Origin: Deltaproteobacteria bacterium
Lineage (GTDB): Bacteria > Myxococcota_A > UBA9160 > UBA6930
Reading direction: 5' to 3'
NCBI GenBank assembly: GCA_016875395.1
Contig: VGRF01000002.1
Location: forward strand, 62,001-126,000
DNA length: 64,000 nucleotides
Both the position numbers and the translations under genes were made by a program. Every line of letters starts with the position of its first letter. Position 1 is the stretch's first letter. The notes under the pieces are model-generated. The model was not told where the DNA came from. It searched no databases and worked only from the letters and a program-made list of their open reading frames with translations. Positions 43,157-51,000 of the stretch are shown here, in pieces.

Positions 43157-44500
43157 GTGACCTCCCCCCGCATCGCCGTCGTCGGCGCCGGCATGGCCGG
43201 AATCGCCGCTACCCAGCGCCTGCTCGAAGCCGGCGCAGAGGTCGTGCTCGTAGAGCGCGCGGTCGGCGGCGGGCGGGCGCAGGAGATCGCGCGCGACGGC
43301 TTCCGCATCGAGCGCGCGCCGCTGCTGCTCGGAGCCCGCGACCGCTCGCTGCACGCGCTCGGCGCGAAGCTCGCGACCGCGGAGGCGCTGCCGCTGCTGC
43401 GCCCCGTCGCGATGGCGCAGCTGCACGAGGGCAAGCTGCACGCGACAGAGGCCGTCGACCACCGCGGGCTCCGCCAGCTCCCCGGTATGCCGCTGCGCGA
43501 CGGTTGGCGCTTGCTACGGCTGGAGCGGCTGCTGCGCCGGTTCGCCTCGATTCTGGACGCGGGCTCGCCAGAACACGCCACTCGACTCGACGACCGCAGC
43601 GTGGCCGACTTCGTGCGCCTCTATTTCGGCGCCGGTGCGCTCGCGAGCTGGGTGCAGCCGCTGCTCGCCGCCGACCTCGGCCTCGAAATCGCGCACACGA
43701 GCCGCGTCGCGTTCCTGCGCCACCACGTCGCGCGCGCCGAGCTCGGCCTGGGCCGCCCGCGCACGAGCGTGGCTGTGCTCGGCGCAGAGCTTGCGCGCGG
43801 CGCGCGCCTCGTGCCCGGGGACGTGCGCGGCATTCGCGCGAGCGCGAGCGGCTACGAGCTCTCGCTCGCGAGCGGCGCGCGCGTCGAGGCCGAGGCGGTC
43901 GTGCTCGCGATTCCGCCGCGCGAAGCGCTGCGCGCCGCGGCGGCGCTCATCACGCCCGCGGAGGAGGACTTCCTCGGCGCGAGCCGCGCCGAGTCCGCGG
44001 TCGTCGCGAGCTTCGCGTGCAGCGGCGCGCTCGCGCCGCACTCGCTCTGGGCGCGCATCCCGCGCGACGCCGGCGTGCCGCTCGTGAGCGTGCTGCTCGA
44101 GCCCGGTGCGCCGGGTGGCTTCGCGCCCGAAGGCAAGACGCTCGTGCAGCTCGTCGCGACGCCGGTGTTCTCGCACGCTCATCTCGAAGCGGCCGACGAC
44201 GCGATCGCGCGCTCGCTCGCCGCAGCGCTCGAGCGCGTACGCCCCGGCGCAGCGAGCGGCGCGCAGCTGCTCGACATCGCGCGCTTTGAGTGGGCTCGCC
44301 CGCGCTTCGACGTCGGCCGCTACCGCGCGCTCGCGGGCTTCGCGCGCGTGCAAGCCGACCGCCGCGCGCGCGGGCGCAGGCTCTACTTCGCGGGCGACTA
44401 CCTGAACGCACCGACCCTCGAGGGCGCCGCGAGCAGCGGCCTGCGCGCGGCAGCGGCCGCGCTGGGGGACCTGCGCGTCGAGGGCGCCGCAAGCGCCTGA
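43157..44500 (+). CDS. FAD-dependent amine-oxidase / protoporphyrinogen-oxidase-like protein
   Basis: 447 residues, GTG start. FAD-binding RIAVVGAGMAGIAATQRLLEAG (4-25) and the C-terminal FAD loop RLYFAGDYLNAPTLEGAASSGLRAA (about 405-430). The middle (SVADFVRLYFGAGALASWVQPLLAADLGLE) resembles HemG/HemY and squalene-desaturase-type oxidases. No signal is obvious. Substrate undecided: porphyrinogen, polyene or amine. It is divergent from the ECF sigma gene and 9 bp convergent with mutS2. Confidence 0.8.
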   Translation: MTSPRIAVVGAGMAGIAATQRLLEAGAEVVLVERAVGGGRAQEIARDGFRIERAPLLLGARDRSLHALGAKLATAEALPLLRPVAMAQLHEGKLHATEAVDHRGLRQLPGMPLRDGWRLLRLERLLRRFASILDAGSPEHATRLDDRSVADFVRLYFGAGALASWVQPLLAADLGLEIAHTSRVAFLRHHVARAELGLGRPRTSVAVLGAELARGARLVPGDVRGIRASASGYELSLASGARVEAEAVVLAIPPREALRAAAALITPAEEDFLGASRAESAVVASFACSGALAPHSLWARIPRDAGVPLVSVLLEPGAPGGFAPEGKTLVQLVATPVFSHAHLEAADDAIARSLAAALERVRPGAASGAQLLDIARFEWARPRFDVGRYRALAGFARVQADRRARGRRLYFAGDYLNAPTLEGAASSGLRAAAAALGDLRVEGAASA

Positions 44501-44509
44501 ACGCGGCGC

Positions 44510-46885
44510 CTACTTCAAGTACGCGAGCGTCACGCCTTCGCCGCCCTTGCTCGCGCCCGGCGTGAAGCGGGCGACGTGGGGGAGGCGGCGCAGGTGCTCG
44601 CGGATCGCGCTCTGCAGCGCGCCGGTGCCGACGCCGTGGATGATCTCGAGCGCCTCGCTGCCGGCGCGCGCGGCGTCGTCGAGCGCCTTCTCGGTGGCGT
44701 CGATCGCCTCGTCGACGCGCATGCCGCGCAGGTCGACGCGCCGTGCGTTCGCTTGCTCGGGCAGCGTGTCGACGCGCACGTAGCCGCGCGCGGGCGGCGT
44801 CGCGCCCGCACTCGTTACGGGGCGTAGCTTGTCCGCGTCGATCGCGATGCGCGCGCTGCCGATCTGCACGAGCGCGCGGCCACTGCGGTCGGGCAGCGCG
44901 ACGAGCGTGCCGCTCTTGCCGCCGTCGACGCGCAGCGCGTCGCCGGGCTTCGCGCTCGCCCAGTCGACACCGGCGCCTCGCTCGCGCGGAGCTCGCGCGC
45001 GCTCCGCCTGCTCGCGCTGCATCGCGTCCTGCTCGAGCGCGACGAGCTTGTCGCGCGCGCGGGCCGCTTCCTGCGCGCTGCCTTTGCGCTGGAGATCGCG
45101 AATCACCCCCGCGATCTCGCCGTGCGCACTCTTGAACGCGGCGTCGAGCTCGCTCCGCATCTTGCCGATCAGCTTGTCGCGACGCTCCTGCAGCTTCTCG
45201 AGCTTCTCGCGATACGCGTCGCGGGTGGCCTCGCTTTCTTCGCGCAGCTGCGCCGCCTCGTGTCGCTCGCGTTCCAGCGCCGCGCGGCTCGCCTGCAGCT
45301 CGGTCAAAAGCTGGTCGAGCCGCCGGTCTTCGCGATCGATCAGCGCCCTCGCGCGCTCGATCACGCGCGCCGGCATGCCCATGCGCGCCGCGACCGCGGT
45401 TGCGCTCGAAGCGCCTGCCATGCCCAGCCGCAGGCGGTAGGTCGGCGCGAGCGTCTGCGGATCGAACTCGACGCTCGCGTTCTCGAAGCGCGGGTCTACG
45501 TCGGCAAGCTCTTTCAGCAGGTTGTAGTGCGTCGTCGCGATCGCCCGTGCGCCAGCGTCCGCGAGCGCTTCGAGGCAGGCCTGCGCGAGCGCGGCGCCCT
45601 CGCTCGGGTCGGTGCCCACGCCCACTTCGTCGAGCACGGCGAGCGTGCTCGCGTCCGCCTCGGCGACGATCTGCGCGAGTCGCGCGATGTGCGCGTAGAA
45701 CGTCGACAAGTTCTCGTGCAGATCCTGCGCGTCGCCGACCAGCGCGACGACGTGCTCCACCGCCGCGATGCGCGCGCCCGGCGCTGCGGGCACGAACATG
45801 CCCGCGCGCGCCGCGAGCGCGGCCAGTGCGAGCGACTTCATCGCGATCGTCTTGCCGCCCGCGTTCGGGCCCGAGATGACGAGTACGTGGAAGCCCTCGC
45901 CGAGTCGCAGGTCGTTCGGCACGACTTCGCGCGGCGGCAGCAAGGGGTGCCGTAACAACTTCAGCTCGAACACGCCGTCGTCGGCGAGCGCCGGCTCGCT
46001 CGCGTCCTGCTCGCTCGCGAGCGCAGCGCGCGCGAAGGCGAGATCGAGATGCGCGAGCGCCGCGAGGTTCGCCTCGATCTCGGGCGCGCGGCGCGAGGCC
46101 GCCTCGGACAGCTCGGCGAGCACGCGGCGCGTCTCGCGGTCGACCGTGAGGTCCGCCTGCTTCTTGCGGTTGTTGAGCTCGACCACCGCTTCGGGCTCGA
46201 CGAAGAACGTGGTGCCGCTCGCGGACGCATCGTGCACGATGCCGGGCACCCGGTCGCGCGCCCCCGCTTTCACGGGCAGCACGTAGCGGTCGCCGCGCAG
46301 CGTCACGAACGAGTCCTGCAGCGCGGGCGCGATCTCCGCGTCGCCGAGGAAACGCTCGATGCGCTCCTTCGCTGCGATGCGAGCTCGCGCGCAGCGCGGG
46401 CGTGCGTTCGCGAGCGCGGGCGAAGCGGCGTCCGAGACCTCGCCGCCCGGCGTGATCGCGTGCTCGATCTGCGCGGCGAGCGCGCCGTGATCGGCGATGG
46501 CGCTCGCGATCGCGGCGAGCTGCGGCGCCGCCTCCGCGCGCCGCGCGAGAAAGCGCGCGGCCTCGGCGCACACGCGCAGCGTCGCGGCGAGATCGAGCAG
46601 CTCCGCGCCGCTGAGCGCGCCGCCGCGCGTGATGCGCGGCAGCAGCATCTCGATGTCGCGCACTCCAGCCGCCGGCGTCACGTCGCCGTCGTCGAGAATC
46701 GCCTTCGCCTCGCGCGTCTCCGCGAGCCGTTCGCGCGCTTCGGAGAGACTCGCAGCGAACAGCGCGGTGCCGAGCTCGTCGAGGCCCTCCTGCGCGCGCG
46801 GCGTGCGCAGGTGCGAGCGCAGTCGCAGCACGAGCTCCGGCCACTCGAGGCGTGCGAGGGTCTGTTCCGAGACGCGGAAGGCCAT
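44510..46885 (-). CDS. mutS2: Endonuclease MutS2
   Basis: 791 residues. MutS2 layout: N-terminal clamp/lever region, ATPase with Walker A VLVISGPNAGGKTIAMKSLA (about 336) and Walker B LAVLDEVGVGTDPSEGAALA, a long coiled coil (about 505-600), and a C-terminal Smr nuclease domain (VDLRGMRVDEAIDATEKAL and EIIHGVGTGALQSAI, about 710-791). MutS2 works on branched intermediates and, in some species, collided ribosomes. No mutS is in the window. The Leu-Leu at 45950-45958 is TTG-TTA. Confidence 0.93.
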   Translation of the reverse strand: MAFRVSEQTLARLEWPELVLRLRSHLRTPRAQEGLDELGTALFAASLSEARERLAETREAKAILDDGDVTPAAGVRDIEMLLPRITRGGALSGAELLDLAATLRVCAEAARFLARRAEAAPQLAAIASAIADHGALAAQIEHAITPGGEVSDAASPALANARPRCARARIAAKERIERFLGDAEIAPALQDSFVTLRGDRYVLPVKAGARDRVPGIVHDASASGTTFFVEPEAVVELNNRKKQADLTVDRETRRVLAELSEAASRRAPEIEANLAALAHLDLAFARAALASEQDASEPALADDGVFELKLLRHPLLPPREVVPNDLRLGEGFHVLVISGPNAGGKTIAMKSLALAALAARAGMFVPAAPGARIAAVEHVVALVGDAQDLHENLSTFYAHIARLAQIVAEADASTLAVLDEVGVGTDPSEGAALAQACLEALADAGARAIATTHYNLLKELADVDPRFENASVEFDPQTLAPTYRLRLGMAGASSATAVAARMGMPARVIERARALIDREDRRLDQLLTELQASRAALERERHEAAQLREESEATRDAYREKLEKLQERRDKLIGKMRSELDAAFKSAHGEIAGVIRDLQRKGSAQEAARARDKLVALEQDAMQREQAERARAPRERGAGVDWASAKPGDALRVDGGKSGTLVALPDRSGRALVQIGSARIAIDADKLRPVTSAGATPPARGYVRVDTLPEQANARRVDLRGMRVDEAIDATEKALDDAARAGSEALEIIHGVGTGALQSAIREHLRRLPHVARFTPGASKGGEGVTLAYLK

Positions 46886-46952
46886 GGGCGCGGGTTCTAC
46901 TGGATCGCGAGACAGCGGTCAGGCTGCCCGCCAGATTGCCGATGAGGTGCAC

Positions 46953-47705
46953 ATGCGTGACGAGCTGCTCACCGAGGCCGTGTGCGAGAGCACGCGCGAT
47001 CTCTCGCGCCGCTCGACGCGCGAGATCGTCGCGGCGATCCACGCCGCGGACCGCAGCGTGCCCGACGCCGTCGCGCGCGTGCTGCCCGAGATCGAGCGCG
47101 CCGTCGACCTGCTCGTGCTCGTGCTCCAGGGCGGCGGGCGCTGGTTCAACGTGGGCGCCGGGACGAGCGGCCGGCTCGGCGTGCTCGACGCCTCCGAGCT
47201 GCTGCCCACGTTCGGCTTTCCGCCCGAGCGCGTCCTCGGAATCATGGCCGGTGGCGACGCTGCACTCGTGCGCGCAGCCGAAGGCGCCGAGGACGACGCG
47301 CGGGCGGCGCGCGCTGCACTGATTGCGCGCGAGCTGATGCCGGGCGACGCGGTGCTCGCGATCTCCGCGAGCGGGCGCACCCCCTTCGCGCTCGCCGCAC
47401 TCGAGCTCGCGAACGAAGTGGGCGCGCGCCGCATCGCGCTCAGCTGCGACCCCGGGTCGCCGATCGCGTTGGCCGCGGAGGTCTCGATCGCACCGCAAAC
47501 CGGCGCTGAAGTGATTACGGGCTCGACGCGCATGAAGGCCGGGCTCGCGCAGAAGATGGTGCTGCACACGCTCTCGACCGCGGTGATGGTGCGCCTCGGC
47601 CGCGTCGAGGGGAACGAGATGACGAACCTCGTGCCGAGCTCGCGCAAGCTCGAGCGGCGCGCGCTGCGCATCGTGTGCGAGCTGGGAGGCGTGGAGGAAG
47701 CTTGA
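46953..47705 (+). CDS. murQ: N-acetylmuramic acid 6-phosphate etherase, short form
   Basis: 250 residues from ATG 46953. It cleaves the lactyl ether of MurNAc-6-P to GlcNAc-6-P. SIS-domain signature: WFNVGAGTSGRLGVLDASELLPTFG, then AGGDAALVRAAEGAEDD, SASGRTPFALAALE, and GSTRMKAGLAQKMVLHTLST. The catalytic Glu regions are present. Family members are about 300 residues, so the C-terminal ~45-residue UBA-like tail after LERRALRIV is missing and the protein ends at CELGGVEEA. Activity is likely, since the SIS fold is intact, but oligomer contacts may differ. Confidence 0.87.
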   Translation: MRDELLTEAVCESTRDLSRRSTREIVAAIHAADRSVPDAVARVLPEIERAVDLLVLVLQGGGRWFNVGAGTSGRLGVLDASELLPTFGFPPERVLGIMAGGDAALVRAAEGAEDDARAARAALIARELMPGDAVLAISASGRTPFALAALELANEVGARRIALSCDPGSPIALAAEVSIAPQTGAEVITGSTRMKAGLAQKMVLHTLSTAVMVRLGRVEGNEMTNLVPSSRKLERRALRIVCELGGVEEA

Positions 47706-48032
47706 GCCCGCACCGCGCTTGCCGCCGCGCACGGCAGCGTGTCGGGCGCGCTCGCGCCACTGCGGAAGAGCTGAGCGCGATGCAGCGGCCGGCGAAGACG
47801 CCGCCGCTGATCGCCGGGGTCGCAGCACGAGCACCCAATCAAGCCCGCGTTCGACCGAGTGCCCGAGCGACCACCCAATCAGCCCCGCAAGAGAGGATCA
47901 GCGGCGGCGCGCAGCGTCGTCCGCTGCATCCAACCTGCTTCGCGCCCGCGACCACCGTGCCAGAGAGCGCCGCGAAGTCTGCAAAAAGCCCACGGCTTGG
48001 TCTCCGAGGAAACCTCTTCCCCCAAGCCCCCC
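47706..48032. other. 327-bp convergent spacer with a short direct repeat
   Basis: Between the stops of murQ and gcdH. It contains two copies of CACCCAATCA followed by A/GCCCCGC-like sequence at 47832 and 47872 (40 bp apart). No gene, hairpin terminator with U tract or RNA was recognised. Confidence 0.4.
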
Positions 48033-49199
48033 TCAGAACGCCTTCATCCCCGTGATGTAATCCCCAAGAATCAACGTGTGAACGTCATGCGTCCCCTCAT
48101 ACGTCCGCACGGTCTCGAGATTCACCATGTGCCGCATCGACTGGTAGTCGTCGACGATGCCGTTCGCGCCTAACAAGTCGCGCGCGGCGCGGGCGATGTT
48201 CAGCGCGATGTCGACGTTGTTGCGCTTCGCCATCGAGACCATCACCGGCTCGAGCTTGTGCTCGTCCTTGATGCGCCCGAGCCGCAGCGCGAGCAGCTGC
48301 GCCTTCGTGATCTCGGTGAGCATCTCGGCGAGCTTCGCCTGCGTGAGCTGTTTGCCCGCGAGCGGCCCGCCCTGCACGAGGCGCTCCTTCGAGTAATTCA
48401 CGACCTCGTCGAAGCAGGCCATCGCCGCGCCGATCGCGCCCCACGCGATGCCGTAGCGCGCCTGCGTGAGGCACGAGAGCGGACCCTTCATGCCGGCCGC
48501 GTTCGGGAGCCGGGCTTCCTCGGAAATCTCGACATCTTTGAGAAACAGCTCCGAAGTCACCGACGCGCGCAGCGAGAACTTGCCCTTGATGTCGCGCGCT
48601 TCGAAGCCAGGCGATCCCTTCTCGACGAGGAAGCCGCGCACGCCTTCGTCGGTGCGGGCCCACACGATCGCGATGTCCGCGAGCGTGCCGTTCGTGATCC
48701 AGCGCTTCGTGCCGTTCAGCACCCAACGATCACCGCGGCGCTCGGCTTTGGTGCGCATGCCCTGCGCGAAGGAGCCGAAGTCGGGCTCCGTGAGGCCGAA
48801 ACAGCCGATCGCCTTGCCCGCGGCCATCGGCGGGAGCCAGCACTCTTTCTGCGCATCGGAGCCGTACGCGTAGATCGGGTACATGCAGAGCGAGCCCTGC
48901 ACCGAGGCGAACGAGCGCAGGCCCGAGTCGCCGCGCTCGAGCTCCTGCATCACGAGTCCGTACGCGACGTTGTTCATGCCCGCGCAGCCGTAGCCGTGAA
49001 GGTTCGCGCCGAAGAGCCCGAGCTCCGCGATCTGCGGCACGAGCTCCATCGGGAACGAGCCGTCCTTGCGCACGTGCTCCTGCACGCGCGGCAGGAACTC
49101 GTTCGTCACCCACGCGCGCACGGAGTCGCGCGCGAGGCGCTCCTCGTCGGAGAGGAGATCGTCGAGGCGCAAGAAGTCGACGCCGTTGAAGCTCGCCAT
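48033..49199 (-). CDS. gcdH: Glutaryl-CoA dehydrogenase-type acyl-CoA dehydrogenase
   Basis: 388 residues from ATG 49199. FAD enzyme of lysine/tryptophan breakdown that turns glutaryl-CoA into crotonyl-CoA and CO2. Marks of the GCDH group rather than short-chain ACADs: GYGCAGMNNVAYGLVMQELE, SGLRSFASVQGSLCMYPIYA, GCFGLTEPDFGS, and the catalytic Glu in TVRTYEGTHDVHTLILG (about 367). Substrate assignment is from sequence pattern. Upstream, the 177-bp spacer to the phasin-like gene contains a decayed repeat copy. Confidence 0.88.
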   Translation of the reverse strand: MASFNGVDFLRLDDLLSDEERLARDSVRAWVTNEFLPRVQEHVRKDGSFPMELVPQIAELGLFGANLHGYGCAGMNNVAYGLVMQELERGDSGLRSFASVQGSLCMYPIYAYGSDAQKECWLPPMAAGKAIGCFGLTEPDFGSFAQGMRTKAERRGDRWVLNGTKRWITNGTLADIAIVWARTDEGVRGFLVEKGSPGFEARDIKGKFSLRASVTSELFLKDVEISEEARLPNAAGMKGPLSCLTQARYGIAWGAIGAAMACFDEVVNYSKERLVQGGPLAGKQLTQAKLAEMLTEITKAQLLALRLGRIKDEHKLEPVMVSMAKRNNVDIALNIARAARDLLGANGIVDDYQSMRHMVNLETVRTYEGTHDVHTLILGDYITGMKAF

Positions 49200-49254
49200 G
49201 AGAAGACTCCCGAGTTTGCGCGAAGGGCGCGCAACGTAGGAGGCCGCCTCAGGT

Positions 49255-49310
49255 TGCGCGATCACCGCGCGCTCGGCTCCGAGGGCGTCGCCTCGCTGCG
49301 GGCTTCGCTT
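49255..49310 (-). repeat. Dispersed intergenic repeat, decayed copy D
   Basis: On the minus strand, GCAAGCGAAGC, GCAGCG and CCTCGGAGCCGAGCGCG follow in the order seen in copy A (33313), without the flanks. It is weaker than the other three copies. Confidence 0.4.
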
Positions 49311-49328
49311 GCGCGCGCGAAAAGTCGA

Positions 49329-49360
49329 AGGGCCCGGCAGCACGCGCTGCCGAGCCCTTC
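49329..49360 (-). terminator. Intrinsic terminator of phasin-like gene
   Basis: AAGGGC(C)CGGCAGC pairs with GCTGCCG(A)GCCCTT around ACGC (49329-49360). On the minus strand the stem is followed by CGACTTTTC, and it lies 17 nt beyond the stop of the gene at 49377. Confidence 0.7.
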
Positions 49361-49376
49361 CTTGAACGACGCCTGC

Positions 49377-49823
49377 TCAGGCGACGGCGACCGTGGCTTG
49401 CCTCGACGCCTTCTTCGCCTTCAGCTCGCGCGACAGCGCGGCCACGCGCTTCTCGAGCCGCTCCACCTCATCCGCGCGCGCGATGCCGGCGTAGCCGAGC
49501 ATCTCGCCGTAGCGGGCCTGCGCCTGCTCGCGCAGCTCCTCGGCGCGCTTCGCCGCCGCGCTCTCGCGCAGCTCGCCGCGCAGCTCCTCAGCTCGCGCCT
49601 CGGCTTGCTCGCGCAGCTCCTGCGCGCGCTTCACCACCGGGCTCTTCTCGAGCTCGTGGCGGAGCTTCTTCACCTCGCGCTCAACGCGGGTCTCGAGCTC
49701 CTTGCGGCGCTTCTCCGCGTCCTTCTGGATGCGCTTGAACTCGCGCTTCGCGTTGCCGAGCGCGTCCTCGAAACGGGCGCGCGCCTCTCCGATCACGTTG
49801 GTCCGGGCCTGGGTCTTCGCCAT
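49377..49823 (-). CDS. Phasin-like coiled-coil protein
   Basis: 148 residues from ATG 49823 with GAGAGGAG 7 nt upstream. Nearly all-helical and Lys/Glu/Ala-rich: ARFEDALGNAKREFKRIQKD, REVKKLRHELEKSPVVKRAQ, repeated ELREQAEARAEELRGELRES, ending with a basic KAKKASRQATVAVA. This resembles PhaF/phasin-type granule or nucleoid-associated proteins. A generic coiled-coil would look the same. Its promoter region is AT-rich and has TGACGCA repeats, unusual for the window. Confidence 0.7.
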   Translation of the reverse strand: MAKTQARTNVIGEARARFEDALGNAKREFKRIQKDAEKRRKELETRVEREVKKLRHELEKSPVVKRAQELREQAEARAEELRGELRESAAAKRAEELREQAQARYGEMLGYAGIARADEVERLEKRVAALSRELKAKKASRQATVAVA

Positions 49824-49872
49824 GACGTTCTCCTCTCGGGGTTGCGGCCGGAGGTTCTTTTCCCGGCTCACG

Positions 49873-49952
49873 CGGCGTCATGGATAACACGATGCGTCAT
49901 TGCGTCAAGAAGATATTTTTACCTGCAATTTCAAATAGATACGTCTGACGCA
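49873..49952 (-). promoter_or_regulatory. AT-rich control region with TGCGTCA repeats
   Basis: TGCGTCA occurs at 49893-49899 and 49901-49907, its complement TGACGCA at 49946-49952, and a near match GGCGTCA at 49873-49879. The intervening bases (49908-49940) are the most A+T-rich of the window. It lies directly upstream of the phasin-like ATG (49823), so it probably holds its promoter and an operator. Confidence 0.5.
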
Positions 49953-49998
49953 CTGCGGCAGACGGAGTCGAGGTCGACGCGGCGCGGCAGAACGCCGC

Positions 49999-51000
49999 TC
50001 ACCAGCGGACGAGCGCGCTTCCCCAGCTGAAGCCCGAGCCGAATCCGGTCATGGAGACGAGTCGGCCGCGCTCGAGCGCGCCCTCGGCTTGGGCTTCCGC
50101 GAGCAGGATCGGGATCGAGGCGGCGGAGCAGTTCCCGTAGCGCTGGATGTTGTTACGGAGCTTGCGCTCGGGGATCTGCAGCGCGTTCGCCACGAACTCG
50201 TTGATGCGCAGGTTCGCTTGGTGGAAGAGGAACAGGTCGACATCGTCCTGCTTCACGCCCGCTTGTGCGAGCGCCTCCCCTAACACCTCGGGCATGCGCG
50301 TGACGGCGTGCTTGAACACGAACTTGCCGTCCATCTTCGGGAAGTGCGCCTTGCGCGCGAGCACCTCGGGCGTGAGGCGGGTGGGCGCGTGGCCTGAGCC
50401 CGGCGCCTCGATCCAGAGCTTCTTCGCGTACTTGCCTTCCGCGTGCATGCGTACGGCGAGAATGTCGGCGGGGTCGTCGGGATCGGTGTTCGCCTCGACC
50501 ACGACCGCGCCGGCGCCGTCGCCGAACAGCACCGCGACATCGCGGCCCTCGGTCGAGATGTCGATGCCGGTCGAGTGCACCTCGCAGCCTACGAGCAGTA
50601 CGCGCCGGAATTGCCCCGACGCGACGAAGCCGCGCGCGACGCCGAGGCCGTAGATGAAGCCGCTGCACTGGGCGCGCAGGTCGAAGCAAGGTGCGGTGCC
50701 GCCGAGCCGCTCCTGCAGGAAGAACGAGGTGCCCGGGAAGTCCGCCTGCGACGAGAGCGTCGCCAGCACGATGCAGTCGATGTCGCTCGCTTCGAGTCCG
50801 GCGCGCGTGAGCGCCTCTCGGCTCGCCGCCTCCGCGAGATCCGCCGGCAGCTGCCCCTCGCTGATCCAGCGCCGCTCCACGATTCCGGAGCGCTGGCGGA
50901 TCCACTCGTCGGTGGTGTCCATGAGCGCTTCGAGGTCTTTGTTCGTGATGCGCCGCTCCGGCACGTACATGCCGGTTCCGCTGATGCGCGTGCGAATCAT
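49999..51000 (-). CDS. fabH: 3-oxoacyl-ACP synthase III (FabH type)
   Basis: 333 residues. Condensing enzyme starting fatty-acid or related acyl chains. The catalytic triad is seen: Cys in DLRAQCSGFIYGL (about 112), His in DLFLFHQANLRINEF (about 256), and Asn in QRYGNCSAASIPILL (about 287; Cys for the usual Thr next to it). The GDGAGAVVVEANTDP region and C-terminal FGSGFSWGSALVRW are typical. Its ATG overlaps the stop of hflX by 4 nt (ATGA). Confidence 0.93.
   Translation of the reverse strand: MIRTRISGTGMYVPERRITNKDLEALMDTTDEWIRQRSGIVERRWISEGQLPADLAEAASREALTRAGLEASDIDCIVLATLSSQADFPGTSFFLQERLGGTAPCFDLRAQCSGFIYGLGVARGFVASGQFRRVLLVGCEVHSTGIDISTEGRDVAVLFGDGAGAVVVEANTDPDDPADILAVRMHAEGKYAKKLWIEAPGSGHAPTRLTPEVLARKAHFPKMDGKFVFKHAVTRMPEVLGEALAQAGVKQDDVDLFLFHQANLRINEFVANALQIPERKLRNNIQRYGNCSAASIPILLAEAQAEGALERGRLVSMTGFGSGFSWGSALVRW

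Noticed and set aside
47832-47888. CACCCAATCA direct repeat as a CRISPR or attachment site
   Set aside because: Only two short copies and no spacer array, integrase or tRNA are present.
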